Of a stretch of 64,000 bases of DNA, positions 39,678 to 51,059 are shown in pieces. The notes under the pieces were generated by a model. It had not been told where the DNA came from. It worked only from the letters and a program-made list of their open reading frames with translations, and ran no database searches. Made by a program: the position numbers and the translations under genes. Origin of the DNA: Psococerastis gibbosa (lineage: Eukaryota > Arthropoda > Insecta > Psocodea > Psocidae); NCBI GenBank assembly GCA_963971405.1, contig OZ020489.1, forward strand, positions 13,578,001 through 13,642,000, in the 5' to 3' direction. The number at the start of each line of letters is the position of its first letter. Position 1 is the first letter of the stretch.

Positions 39678-40015
39678 TTGTTGTTGTTTCCAACGAATGC
39701 TTTCAGCATTTCTGCTTTAAGCAACCATGTCAGCCTGGCGGAGGAGTGAGTCTGTTTGTTAACTTGAGGCACCCTAAGGGCAGACTCCTTCACCTCGGGG
39801 GAAAGGGGAGTTGACTGACAGGGTGGACCTCCTGATTATAGTCGATTCCGAACCGACATGGTAAAGTCACACGATTAAATCGGAGGTGACCAGGACTCGA
39901 CACTGACTGGTATAGTCTCATGTTCCCCTGCCAACGTTCTGCACACTACCAAGTTTGCCGCAGTTTGAAACATGCTCTGCTCTAATGGAATCAACATGTT
40001 AAGGCCGTTGGCAAA
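39678..40015 (-). repeat. SINE-A family copy
   Basis: Same order as 37275-37632, with ttgttgttgtttccaacg at the left (the complement of the AAC tail) and ttaaggccgttggc at the right. Confidence 0.75.
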
Positions 40016-40884
40016 CCAAACCAACAATATTAGTACAATACGTTCTTTGCATGAAAAAATGATTAGTATTGAAAAATTAATAAATAAATATAATAATAAT
40101 ATAATAATAAAACAGATATGGATTAGAAGGAATAGACTTCACACTCCGGATCCTGCCGATGCTAATGGCGGCTACTCCGCGGTATTGCAAAAGGGTTAAG
40201 TCACATTCTATAATCACGTGATCTCCTTTTTAACAATCAAACTTAAATTGATGGGACAAATATTTTTTCCTCTGCTAAATTGTTTAGGAAAAAAAATTAA
40301 GGAGCATAAAAAAAATCTACAACTGCATTAAATATGTTTCCAAAATTTTCATATAGCCTTCTGGAGTTTTCCGATCCCATTTTTCGTATGGTATATCAAA
40401 TTATAAGGAGTGGACGGTGCTTGATGGACCCAAGCACATATTGTGAAAGCTTGGTTTGATTGGTAATTTGGCTTGGCAACTATCTATAAACTCTTCCTCT
40501 TGATCTTGACAAAAAGCTTGGATAAGTCCAACTTTAAAAAGACCTAAACAAGCTTTCCAAGATTTTTGGAACGGTAGATCTCAGTTGTAGAAGAGAGAAA
40601 TGAATTTGAACTATAGTAGCATGTGTCGTACTGGCAATGTCTATGATACGATGCATATACTCAATTTACTGTATGTATACTATACTGTATTCTACTTTAA
40701 ACTTTCACGTTTATTTTTTTTTTCTCAGACTGCCAACTTTTTCTTGGTTTGACTTGAAGTTTGATGACGTGGAAACAAACCAAGCACCAAGCCAATTCAA
40801 GACTTTTCCATACTAAACTGCAAACCGAGCTCATCTAATTTTTTCCAAATTAAGAAATGTTTGGGTTGCCTAGTACTGACTAAT
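40016..40884. other. no recognised gene
   Basis: A 75-codon frame at 39972-40199 overlaps the SINE end and AAT repeats. Nothing is supported. Confidence 0.4.
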
Positions 40885-41106
40885 ACCGTAAAACGGGGCG
40901 AAGTGAATCAGTTTTGACGGTTTTCTAAACTTTTAAGGTTTTTAAAATACAAACTTTACTCGCTGACTCACAGAGAGCAAAGCTTAATAATTCATTAACT
41001 TAGTCCTGTTATTAATTAGACGTTATCAATAATAACAAATAGTTTATGACCCAGTGAAGGGTGATTCGCTTCGCCCCATCTGATTCACTTCGCCCCGTTT
41101 TACGGT
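40885..41106. mobile_element. foldback element, ACCGTAAAACGGGGCGAAG family
   Basis: The ends ACCGTAAAACGGGGCGAAGT and acttcgccccgttttacggt are perfect inverted repeats of more than 20 bp around a 170-bp AT-rich core (222 bp in all). It lies directly beside the 3' end of a LINE relic. A target duplication is unclear (TA to TG). Confidence 0.75.
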
Positions 41107-41704
41107 GTCAAATCAAATATATATTTATTTCAATTTTTTCAAAAAGACAAGTATACATAAAATGACAAAATTATAATTAACTTTAAATACACTAAAATAA
41201 ATTAAGTTATATTACATTCAATACTTTACAAAGAATTATAACCAGCCCAACTGTGTTTCTACGTGCTAGGGCCAATAGAGTATTTCAGTTTAACTCAGAT
41301 TTGTTACGACGGTGTGCAGGTATGTGTTACGTATGTAAAAGTGTATATGCTAGAAAAGAGTTAATAGAAAAATAAGTTTTGTTCTTTAAGTTGAGTGAAT
41401 ATGTTGATGAAAATATATTTTTATTGTTCTACGTGGAATAGTAAGTTTTCTAAATCTGTTTTTTTCTCATGAAATCATAAGTTTAGTAGGTGTTTAAAAG
41501 AAGTTTTCATAGTAAAACTTTTTATGCCTACGGGGATCAGGTTAAATATTTTTGGTAGTGTAGCTACATTTTGCAAAGCTGAGATTTTTTTTGGTAGTAG
41601 GAGTGCGTCTCTTTGCCGAGTGTTGAGGCAGTGGTCTCCCTTTTGTGCTGGGTCTCTGAGGTTTTGGAAACGTATGAGTAGAGTTTTAGTGTATAGCTGT
41701 CTTG

Positions 41705-42088
41705 GGCGCCCATTCCACCGACCGACTAGGGCTATTTACAAAAACGGTGACTTGGTAGCAGACATTCAAGACTTAGGTGGCGTTTCCACCGACCTCGCAT
41801 TGCAGAATGCAAATGACATTGACGGAAATTTGAATTTTTCTTTTTATAGAAATCTATTAAAATGTTTGTACTTAACATATCCCATGGCGACATTTTTTAA
41901 TTTTAGTTTGTTTGTTTGTGATTTTACTGTATGATCATTGATCAATTTTAACTATGGCATAGAGGAAAACAAACATTTCCGTCAATTCTGCAATGCGAGG
42001 TCGGTGGAAACCCCGCCTAAGTCTTGAATGTCTGCTACCACGTCACCGTTTTTGGAAATAGCCCTAGTCGGTCGGTGGAATGGGCGCC
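41705..42088. mobile_element. Harbinger-like MITE, copy 4, inside a LINE
   Basis: 384 bp, ends GGCGCCCATTCCACCGACC and its complement, orientation opposite to copies 1-3. The right flank is TAA (42089-42091) and the left is TTG. Across it the LINE coding frame rejoins (ILDL to QLYT) if TTA was the original target, so the left flank has mutated. Confidence 0.9.
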
Positions 42089-42477
42089 TAAGGTCCAGAA
42101 TACGCGCCTCCTCAAAAAGTTCGTCCGATGGGTAGCGGCGAGGTTTCCGCAGCATAACCTTCAATATTAGTTTTTGTGTCTTTTATAGTGGATTCTGAGC
42201 AACTTTTCTAACAAAGCCCCATGCAATTATACCATAAGAAAGAATTGACTGTACGACTGCAAAATAGACTGTTTTTAATGTGCCAATTGGTAATATGTCA
42301 CGGAGAATTTCAATAAATAAACAGTTTTACTTAGTCTGTTTGATAAGGTTCTAATGTGTTCCGTCCATTTAAGGTATTTTACATATATTTTCGATTTTAA
42401 CACCAAGATAGGTTGTTTCATTAGCTTTAGGTACACTGAGTGCAGGTGGAGGACCGGTCACTTATCTCAAATGTGGT

Positions 42478-42655
42478 CAAGGCCGTAGCCAAGGGGGGTT
42501 CATGGGGGTTCAACCACCCCCCCCCCCCGAAATGAAATAGCTTCATACTAGATAGAATCGGATTTTGAGAGGACAAATAAAAACCATTATGTATAATACC
42601 CAATGAAATTTCCAACCCCCCCCCCCCCTCGAAAAAAATCCTGGCTATGGCCTTG
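42478..42655. mobile_element. hAT-type MITE, copy 4, 8-bp duplication AATGTGGT
   Basis: The ends CAAGGCCGTAGCCAAG and ctggctatggccttg are inverted, with two poly-C runs. AATGTGGT repeats at 42470-42477 and 42656-42663. The interior (actagatagaatcggatttt, gagaggac) matches copy 5 at 51814-51992. It sits in the LINE relic. Confidence 0.9.
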
Positions 42656-42710
42656 AATGTGGTCAAAGATGCAGGCACCAGTTATACAATTTTAGAAACA
42701 TGGTATTAAA

Positions 42711-43060
42711 AGAGATATATAGTATTACATGCAAAGCTGTTCCCGATAACATATCGTGCCTGAACCTGAAATGAGCTGTTTAATAAAATAAATAGAATCG
42801 GAGACACTCTATTAACGTCACGTATATTTTAAGTGTTGGAGTCAGGGGTAGATCCAGGATTTTCGTCAGCAGAGGCAGAGGTATGGAAATTATTGCAGCA
42901 TCCCAAAGGTAAGTTCCCTATAAATAGCAAACTAGACCCCACTCAGTCGCACATGGTCTTCGGGCTGTAGACACAAATGGCCAGTGAACTATCACGAAGA
43001 ACGAAGAGGCTCCTTGTACCCCCCCCCCCCCCTCCCTAATCCTAGTTATTAGTGACTTTT
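42711..43060. other. no gene; hAT-like end at 42843 and C-run near 43019-43032
   Basis: caggggtagatccaggattt resembles a hAT-type MITE end, but the partner end is not clear. Confidence 0.4.
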
Positions 43061-43830
43061 TGCTATCCAATTTATACGTAGTACAAGGAAAGCTTTGTGA
43101 TGGTCCAAATTTTTGATTCCGAGATTTCAACGGATTTCAACGTTTTGAGGTCCCAGGAACCCAAAAAAGTGTTTTTTACGAAATGTCTGTCGGTCGCTCT
43201 GTCTGTCGCTCTGTCTGTTCATAAATTTCCGGGCAAACTACTCAGTCGATTTTGATGAAATTTGGCATGTAGGTTTTCGAAAATCATACGTCGAAACCAT
43301 TTTCTTATTTTGGGCTAACTCAATATGAGGGGGTTTTATTCTCAAAAACTAAAAAAACACGTCTAAAAACATTATTATTTAAAAACGGCTCCAACGATTT
43401 CTTTTAAATTCAAATATATTGTATTCGTTATTAATGTTAACAAAATGCGGGGAGTCGCTTGCCCTTTGATAGTTTGCTTCTGGGGGTAAAAAATAAAAAT
43501 AACTAAATTTTAATGAAAAATGACTGAAAAATAATTTTTCTTTGAAACCTTTCCATAGATGATTTCTACCTTCGGGCATGTTTTAGGTGCTAAAGTGAGT
43601 AACGAAACCAGACAGGTTACTTTCCCAAAACACTATTTTGTTTTGTGCAAAAAAAAAAGTTTTTGAAAAAATGAAAATTCACACTAAAATGTATTGCGGG
43701 TCCTGCCATTATTGCTATGTGGTAATGTAATGTAATGTCTAACCTATCAAGAATTTACGTCACCTCCAGTGACGTCAGGTGGACAACCCCCCCCCCCTCT
43801 CCCCCGAAATTTAACAATAGGAAAATAGGA
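43061..43830 (-). mobile_element. (GACA)n element, copy G4
   Basis: Plus-strand tgctatccaatttatacgta, then aaggaaagctttgtgatggt, ggtcccaggaacccaaaaaa, two ctctgtctgtcg-type runs, gtagaaatcatc-type core, and cctccagtgacgtcaggtgg with a C-run follow the same order as 61761-62576. The outermost 90 bp at the G-run end are missing. Confidence 0.75.
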
Positions 43831-44714
43831 AAATAGGTCCCTTGTCCGATGCCGAAGATTCCATGGATTTCGGACACTATTCGTATTGTTTCAGTATCAA
43901 TTTTTGGCCATTGGCAAACTGGTACATGCTCTCGATGTCAACTTTCACCGGCTACAATGGATAATGGACAAGCTGAAACAAGCTTACCATTGACGCAATC
44001 AAACGGGCAGAAGCATGACTTAACCAAGTACAGATACGAGTCCCCCCCCCCTTCCTAGGGATTTGCCACTGAGGGGTGAACCGTGTGACTACATGCGGTA
44101 ATGCATATTGCAGTGTGGTTGCACTAATTATAAACTCTGTATGTTTCACTTCTTTACTGATCAATACATAAAGCACCCGGGGCCTTAATTTGAGCGCAGC
44201 GCAATGGCCGAGCAATATATTGAAGCAGTGCAAACACGGCTGTGGTCCGCACGTTGTTTGTACCATCAACATTGCAGCCCCAAGGAAAACAAAGAAAAAA
44301 CCACATTTCTAATGACTTCATAAAAATACCCTTCTAACCCGATGTAAGCTTGTAAGCCTGTCACAATGGTTAATTATATAGGATTGAAGGCTAATATACT
44401 ATAATATTGTAGCGAATTTAATTGTTTTTTGCCAATTTCGATTTATGACTGGTTTTTTATGGACGCCAAACTTTCGAGGATTTTGGTAAGACCGTGGAAA
44501 ATTGGCACTCCAACATTTGTCAATTTTTCATTTATTATCTAATACTTCATGTTGATAAATTTATTTATTTATTTATTTTCAGAAGACATAATTAAATCGA
44601 CAGTTTGAGAAAATTAATTAAGTCCAGAGAGTAATCTCATGGGATTGACAAACAACAAACGTATTTTACACCTAACCTAACCCTAGGTACATGTTTTTCC
44701 TTAAGTATGAACAC
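43831..44714. other. no recognised gene; C-run near 44041-44052
   Basis: A 106-codon minus frame (43952-44272) crosses the C-run and has no motif. Confidence 0.4.
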
Positions 44715-45085
44715 ATAGTAATTATAAAGGCTTTCACGGTCGGAGTTCCGTGATGAAGCCGTAGAATCTGGGATGACAGGACGTGGTCGTTCTGAAGGCG
44801 TACTTGAAAACGTTTTGGCAACATCAGTTGTCGACATCTTCAGTGGAACTGCGTAGACTTCTAAGATTGTCGCTCGGAGGCTTGCTCAACTGTTTAGGCA
44901 AGGGGATGTGCTTTGATATGTATTGGAAGCTGAGAGGTGGTGGCAGCTGAGCCTTCAGATACAATCTTGGAAGTCTACGCAGTTCCACCAAAGATGTCAA
45001 CCGCAGATGTTGACGAAACGTTTGGAAGTACTCTTTCAGAACGATCACGACCTATCATTCAGGATTCTACTGCTTCATAAAATAT
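44715..45085. mobile_element. Penelope-like inverted-repeat element, copy 2 (both arms)
   Basis: The left arm (tttcacggtcggagttccgt, gtagaatctgggatgacagg, gtggtcgttctgaagg) is inverted relative to the right arm (ctttcagaacgatcacgacc, tcattcaggattctactgct). In the right arm, GTCAAC and GTTGAC (44996-45001, 45009-45014) pair around CGCAGAT and are followed by GAAAC. The left arm holds the complement of CTGAAGA. This is reminiscent of hammerhead motifs in Penelope-like element ends. No protein is encoded. Confidence 0.55.
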
Positions 45086-45167
45086 GAATTCCAGTGCAAT
45101 TCATGAAAACATTTCTATTCGGATCTAAGTCTATTCCTGTTGTAGAAACCCATTTCATGCTGGGGGC

Positions 45168-45194
45168 TCGGGGGCTTCAGCCCCCCCCCCTCCC
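45168..45194. repeat. poly-C hAT-like fragment
   Basis: gggggcttcagcccccccc with preceding gctgggggctc resembles one half of the element at 14320. Confidence 0.35.
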
Positions 45195-45274
45195 AACTCA
45201 GACGTTGGAATTTTTATCCGAAATACATTCTTCATTCAGTAACAGCCACGCTGAGTGTCTCAGATGGTTGATGT

Positions 45275-45530
45275 TTGTTCTGTTGTTTGTTTTCCAACGC
45301 CTGCTTTCAGCATTTCTGCTTTAAACAGCCTGGCGGGGGAATTGGGCCTGTTTCTTTAACTTGAAGCCCATTTACGGCAGATTCCTTCACCTCAGGGAGA
45401 AGCGGAGTTGACTGACAGGGTGGACCTCCTGATTATAGTGGATACCGAACCACTTGGGGAACATAGTAAAGTCCCTCAATTAATTCGGAGGTGACCAGGA
45501 CTCGACGCGCACTTAGACTGACTGGCAGCC
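45275..45530 (-). repeat. SINE-A family copy, truncated
   Basis: Contains ttttccaacgcctgctttca, gttgactgacagggtggacc, ggtgaccaggactcgacg and cttagactgactgg, then stops. The tRNA-proximal half is absent. Confidence 0.65.
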
Positions 45531-45900
45531 TTATCGTATTTTTTGCCGCCGGCGAGAAAGTTTGCAATAACTGAAATCTAATCAATCGATACTGAAATCG
45601 ATTCTCGATGCGTAATATACAGCTGTTTATTTATTTTCCCTCCAAAGTTTAAAAAAAAAAAAAATCCCCCGGGGGGAAACTTTAGATAAATGTAATAATG
45701 CAAGGAAACCCACTATTTCTCACCTTAGGGACCAAAAATGTTCTTTTTTTATGTCAAGGTTCGAACCTCGACCTTCCGCTTTCTAATCTCTAGCAAGTGC
45801 AAAATGCCACTGTATAGACGGTCCACAAAATTTTAGTAAACCTATTGTAAGTTAATTTATTTTGCTCTTATTTAATCGATACTACCCACGTTTCTTCAAT
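45531..45900. other. no recognised feature
   Basis: Contains an A-run next to tcccccgggggga near 45650-45677, a short palindrome. Confidence 0.4.
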
Positions 45901-45965
45901 TTTGACCCCCATCAACCCCCTCCCCCCCCCCCAAATAATGGGCTGGATCCGTCCCTGTGCCACTG
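45901..45965. repeat. hAT-like poly-C fragment (subfamily B end)
   Basis: A run of C followed by gggctggatccgtccctgtg, the same end as at 53355-53373. Confidence 0.45.
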
Positions 45966-46338
45966 CCGTATTAATTTTTAAACCCTTACTATTTCTAAAA
46001 CAATGTCGCATCACGGACAGCAATGACAGCAAATTGTATAATAATGAGACAATAACTTGTACTTTATGGAGCCACGTAGCGCCTGAAATATCATGTGTAC
46101 CTGCAGCGAAGCTTAACTAGCTTCCCGTATGGTAAATGCACTTTTCACAATGTGCACCACAAAGGTATAATATTGTGGAAAATGGGGTTTGCAAAACGCA
46201 ACAATGACACCGTTTCTCTATTTATGGTACGCTTACACCGAAAATTATTTATAAGCATGTGTGATAAGCTTCAGCCTTAGCATGCACGCTAAAAAGTAAC
46301 CTTTTTTCTATTTGTAAATAATGAATAAAATAATATTG

Positions 46339-46530
46339 ACTTTTTATTTCATTACTGAGCCAACCTAGTGGAGTTAGGGCTAAAAAGCCCTCTCTTACAC
46401 TCAACTAGGAAGACCCGCGACCCCGTGCTTTACGTTTACAAGCCCTGTAGGTATGTAGCAAGTGTGGGACTCGAATTAATAACCTTTCGGGTGAAAATAG
46501 GAGTATTTACTACCACTCTACGTGTCCATT
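46339..46530 (-). repeat. SINE-T (tRNA-derived), near complete
   Basis: Plus-strand order: tattgactttttatttcatt, gagccaacctagtggagtta, gccctctcttacactcaact, gtgggactcgaattaataac, actctacgtgtcc. It is the mirror of 39403-39600 and 58805-59000. Confidence 0.7.
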
Positions 46531-46555
46531 TGTAATGGCAATGTTGTATACTAAT

Positions 46556-46612
46556 TAACAAAGGGTTAGTTGGACTTACATTGCCTGCAGTGTTAACAGT
46601 CATTAGAGGCAT
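46556..46612 (+). mobile_element. mini-element related to 18849-18903
   Basis: CAAAGGGTTAGTTGGACTTA and cattgcctgcagtgttaac, preceded by TTAA. The far end is divergent (gtcattagaggc). Confidence 0.5.
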
Positions 46613-46705
46613 GGGCCTGTAGGATAGTATAGTCATAGTCAGAGTACCACCCATTCACGAAAGGACCCCTTTCCCCTTTTCCCCTGACAATGGACTCTGC
46701 CGTAA

Positions 46706-47089
46706 GGCGCCCATTCCACCGTCCGGCTAGGGCTATTTACAAAAACAGTGACATGGTAGCAGACATTCAAGATATAGGCGGGGTTACCACCGACCTCGCA
46801 TTGCAGAATTGACGGAAATGTATATTTTCCGCTATACCATAGTTAAAATTGATCAATGATCATACAGTAAAATCACAAACAAACAAATTAAAATTAAAAA
46901 ATGGCGTCATGGGATATGTTAAGTACAAACATTTTAATAGATTTCTATAAAAAGAAAAATTCTAATTTCCGTCAATGTCATGTGCATTCTGCAATGCGAG
47001 GTCGGTGGAAACGCCACCTAAGTCTTGAATGTCTGCTACCACGTCACCGTTATTGTAAATAGCCCTAGCCGGTCGGTGGAATGGGCGCC
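46706..47089. mobile_element. Harbinger-like MITE, copy 5
   Basis: 384 bp, ends GGCGCCCATTCCACCGTCC and its near complement. Flanks TAA (46703-46705) and TTA (47090-47092) differ by one base, both fitting TWA. Confidence 0.9.
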
Positions 47090-47137
47090 TTATTGTCAAA
47101 TGACTATGAGGTCCGTGCCTCAATTATAACTATAGTT

Positions 47138-47180
47138 AAAGCAGGCAATGTAAGCCTAACTTACCCTTTGAAAGATATTT
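47138..47180 (-). mobile_element. mini-element related to 18849-18903
   Basis: caggcaatgtaagcctaact, then taccctttgaaa, matches the element in the inverted direction. Confidence 0.4.
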
Positions 47181-47978
47181 TTTTTCGTTCAAGCCTCAAT
47201 GTACAAACTACTACTATGGTGAATAAGGTTGTTTAGAGAATCATTGGTCATCGGACCAAAGATGAAAATTATTTTTTGCTTCCGTTGGCGAGCCTTAACA
47301 TCACTCATGGGCCCCAGCGAACGACCCACCCTCTTTACGGCACTGACTACGATATATTAAGTATTCGGAATTTTACAATATTTGAAGCCGTTAAAAGATA
47401 CTCAACGGATACCGGTTTTTTTAGTACATGAAACCTGTAAAAATTTCCATGTTCTTGCCAGGACCAGTTGACATATTCCAAGACAAGTAATAGGCCTATA
47501 CGATAAATGAAGATACGGATCATACTCGTATACTATAATTATAGTAAATTTAGTAAATTATTTATTGTCAATACTTATCACATCAGGACATGGAGTATCG
47601 GTTAGAAGGACTTCTTGGCCTCTAAGCGCCTAAACTAAAATACGATGCGTATAGTATTTCCCAGCAATACCTATTCATTCATAATGGGAAAGCTATATGG
47701 TAATGGTAAGTTCGTGGTTTTACTATTTCCCAATAACGCGAGTACACCCTCCTTATCTTTCCAGCTAGTGAGTATAGAGCAACTTCTGACTGAGTTATTT
47801 GTATATAATGCCATTTAAAATGGTTGTCTGTTGTACAATAAACAATATCACGCGAAAAATGCGGTTAGTACTGGAACTTTGCAATTCTACAAGTATATAA
47901 AAAACCATACCATACATCATATAATTATTTATTAAAGTACATTTCCAAATTTAATTTAACAGAAATTAATTAGTCCCG
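47181..47978. other. no recognised gene
   Basis: AT-rich, with a taggcctatacg motif near 47492. Nothing else is supported. Confidence 0.4.
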
Positions 47979-48350
47979 TTGGAAATAGGGTACCCCAAAA
48001 TCCGTTGTTTTTACAAACTTCTTAATTATTTTATATTTAATTAACAAAGCAAGATATTAAAGGTTCCGCTCATTTATAGAAGCCTCCTACATGTAGCCTA
48101 TCATATGATAAAGGGTATTTTTCATTTTTGTTACAGTAGCTTTTTCGTAGAAATGATTGAGGGCTAAAATTTCACGTAAAATACATCCCATGAAAAAACT
48201 AGGGAACGAAAAATTTACCTACCCTATTATACAATATGATGTAAAAAGTAGTCTTTTCCAACATAAATGGGCCGATATTTTAATAACTTGCTTTGTTAAT
48301 TATTAAAAAAAATAATAAGTATTAAACTTCGGGCTATAAACTTCCTACGA
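47979..48350. mobile_element. AT-rich foldback element, copy 3
   Basis: Arms ttggaaatagggtacccc, attaaaggttccgctcattt and the inverted aaatgggccgatattttaat, with a gctataaacttcctac end, match 24975-25339. Confidence 0.65.
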
Positions 48351-48476
48351 GACGTACACTCTTGAAAAATTCAAAATATTTTCCAAACTAGGAATTTTTT
48401 AACAGAAATAAATTAATTTCTCGGCCCTCAAATGGTCACAGCTTTCTCTGAGTCTACCTACTCAAAGTTGCTCATA

Positions 48477-48780
48477 GGCGCCCATTCCACCGACCGGCTA
48501 GGGCTATTTACAAAAACGGTGACGTGGTAGCAGACATTCAAGACTTAGGTGGCGTTTCCATCGACCTCGCATTGCAGAATGCAAATGACATTGACGGATA
48601 TTAGAATTTTTCTTTTTATAGAAATCTATTAAAATGTTTGTACTTAACATATCCCATGACGCCATTTTTTAATTTTAGTTTGTTTGTTTGTGATTTTACT
48701 GTATGATCATTGATAAATTTAAACTATGGCATAGAGGAAAATATACATTTCCGTCAATTCTGAAATGCGAGGTCGGTGGA
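48477..48780. mobile_element. Harbinger-like MITE, copy 6, right arm truncated
   Basis: It starts GGCGCCCATTCCACCGACC in the same orientation as copy 4 and breaks off in the right arm at ggtcggtgga (48780), followed by unrelated sequence. The missing piece is the outer 80 bp or so. Confidence 0.85.
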
Positions 48781-49052
48781 ACTAATGCATTAGCTTGAAT
48801 TGTAGATCGCAGAAAAATCGTTTTGTAAAATTTATTCCTCTTCTTGCTCAACACGCAGATTGATTATTAACAACAAACCTAGGCTACAGTGGAACCGGGT
48901 AAAATCCAGTGCGACTTCATTTGTTTAAAAGGATCATTAAGAAGATGGGAGGCGGGAGGACCTTACAGCAAAAGAAAGCTTCTTCTATTATTTCGTCCTG
49001 TGGCCAATATGTGAAGCTTTATTCCATAGTGAATTTTATATGAAGACTCAGT

Positions 49053-49112
49053 CTTTTTAACAAAGGGCTAGTTGGACCTACTTTGCCTGCTGTGTTAATA
49101 GTCATTAGAGGC
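49053..49112 (+). mobile_element. mini-element related to 18849-18903
   Basis: TTAA then CAAAGGGCTAGTTGGACCTA and ctttgcctgctgtgttaata, the same form as 46556-46612. Confidence 0.5.
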
Positions 49113-49696
49113 AACTCACAGTCGAACAATTACGATGAGCCCGATGGAGCCCATTGGCAGGGAAAGAGGGTGACGTTTCGGGAGTGGGTGCTACTCGCAT
49201 CCTCGGGCTAATTCCTGAAAAGGGCTGATGGTTTCAAATGTAATGCCGAATCTTTTTAAGGATCCTGTATCCAAACATGTCCGATCCAATCTAACCTCGC
49301 TCCACAACAAAAATTTATGTGTCGATGGGTATCGGTTCGGATTTCGAGTAAAATCGAGTCTTCTGATCCGATTTTATTCTCATATCGAATCCATCGTTGC
49401 GATTCTGAGTAATTGGTTGGAATCGGATGTTCCTTAATAGTAAATACGCGTCATTTGCCCGAAGGAACTTAGAATTTCTCCTGTAACTATCCCAAATCTC
49501 TTTCTCTGGTTCAATGAAAACCTTTTGGAATTTCAACAATAGCTACCAATTGAGTTCGAACTATTTTCAGCAGATTGGGTTTGGAGGGTATTGCTTTATT
49601 GATTCATCTCAAAATATTAAGAACTTTTTTTTAATCAAGACAAACACATCGCATTAAAATAATTGTTCATAAAAATATACTTTGTTCATTGCCTTT
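49113..49696. other. no recognised gene
   Basis: Overlapping frames of 69 and 74 codons near 49228-49539 have no motif. Confidence 0.4.
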
Positions 49697-49775
49697 ATAA
49701 GAAAGAAGAACAGCATAAGGCTGCCATCAGAGAGAAGTTAGGGCCATCTCTTACACTCAATTGGGAATGACAAGC
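49697..49775 (-). repeat. SINE-T fragment
   Basis: agttagggccatctcttaca followed by ctcaattgggaatgac is the complement of the SINE-T tail half. Confidence 0.45.
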
Positions 49776-50187
49776 AACGACACACATATGTGAAACATGG
49801 AAATAAAAAGAAAAGTACCTATGGCACACATCACATCTGCATACCCGTCATGAAGTGAGCTCTTAAACGCTAAGCAAAAATCAAATTGCTAATTGATAGC
49901 TTAAATAATTAAAACGTTGTCTAGTGAACCTGTTCTTCAAAAGTTTCACGGTAAGTTGTCTGAGACATATTGAGCGTGTGTTACGCGAATAACAGCCATC
50001 TTGCTAGTTGCATGCAATAATTTCAATTATTATTTATATAATATACTATTATGTATATTTTTGTTTTATGTTTCCGTAAAGCTAGTTTTTTTTTATGTTC
50101 AGCTCAAGAGTATTAATTTTAAATGGAATTCCCGAAATGACCAAAATTATTTCTTAAAGATGTTTGAATTATGGTTCAACTCAGTGT
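49776..50187. other. no recognised feature
   Basis: AT-rich spacer. Confidence 0.4.
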
Positions 50188-50325
50188 AGTAGAATCCGGG
50201 ATGATAAGCCGTGGTCATTCTGAAAGCGTACTTCCAAACGTTTTGTCAACATCTGCGGTGGACATCTTCAGTGGAACTGTGTAGACTTCTAAGATTGTAT
50301 CTTGGAGGCTCAGCAGCAACAGATA
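50188..50325 (-). mobile_element. Penelope-like inverted-repeat family, copy 3 (one arm)
   Basis: Plus-strand gtagaatccgggatgataag, gcgtacttccaaacgttttg, tcaacatctgcggtggacat and cttcagtggaactg. TCTTCAG at 50265-50271 is the complement of CTGAAGA. The opposite arm is absent. Confidence 0.55.
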
Positions 50326-51059
50326 TTAATTATCCACAACGGTATCTCTACTACAATAATATTGATAAACAGAAAAACATGTACAGGTTCACCAGTACTG
50401 TTCAATACTGTAGTACGAAAAGTTGCTGCACGTGCCTTTAATTATTTAGAATTATTCAACCGTTGTTGACATTTACTGGAGCATTTGTCAAAACGGTGGT
50501 TATGTGACAGATTACTGGGAAACTCGTCAGTAATCATTAATAAATCCACGCAGCTGCGACTTGTCCAGTGATTACATGCAATATTTTGAATAAAAGAATT
50601 GCATTAAATTATACTTATGACATTAAATGGGCCTAGTATGGTATGCGGTCTCAAACGTTGGGCTTTTGCCCCGATTAATGGAGATTTTCTATTAACCAAA
50701 ATAATTGCATAGGTCTACTACAGGTCTGCATAAAAAGAAGAACCATAAGAAGGCAGTTACACAATTTGTCTGTTTTTCATTCCTTTTTATCAGTGGCGCA
50801 TATATAATTTTTTTTTTTTTGAGGGGAGGCAAGATCAGAACACCTCCAGCTAACAACTGTGTATGGTGGGAACCCGACATTGAATCGTAAAAACCAAACT
50901 GCTTACAGCTTTGACCCAAACATCTATTATACCTGAGAAATTATGCATTGCAACAACTCACATTAACTGATTTCTCCTTTCTCCAGCCCTTTCTGGATGG
51001 CTGAACTTACATGCACGTGCCAGATCATTTTCACTTTGACTGGACGCTATCTAATCATG
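50326..51059. other. no recognised gene; T-run near 50809-50821
   Basis: Contains a poly-T plus gaggggaggcaagatcagaa stretch that resembles 9298-9320, possibly another repeat edge. Confidence 0.4.

Larger units (their letters stand above)
41107..42710 (-). pseudogene. LINE relic: RT C-terminal half, 3' UTR, with two nested elements
   Basis: The minus strand encodes RT and C-terminal pieces: TVYFAVVQSILSYGIIAWG (about 42300-42195), one in-frame stop, then LKVMLRKPRRYPSDELFEEA and RILDL up to 42092. After the inserted MITE the protein resumes with QLYTKTLLIRFQNLRDP, NTRQRDALLLP and a final NLIPVGIK near 41525. AT-rich 3' UTR follows to about 41108. Upstream codons are shifted by small indels (YLGVKIEN near 42400; KLYNWCLHL near 42690). 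The family is CR1/Jockey-like by its SYGxxxWG and NTR motifs. A Harbinger-like MITE (41705-42088) and a hAT MITE (42478-42655) were inserted later. It is non-functional. Confidence 0.8.

Noticed and set aside
41524-41934. 136-codon plus-strand frame
   Set aside because: It is the antisense of the LINE C-terminus fused to MITE arm sequence.
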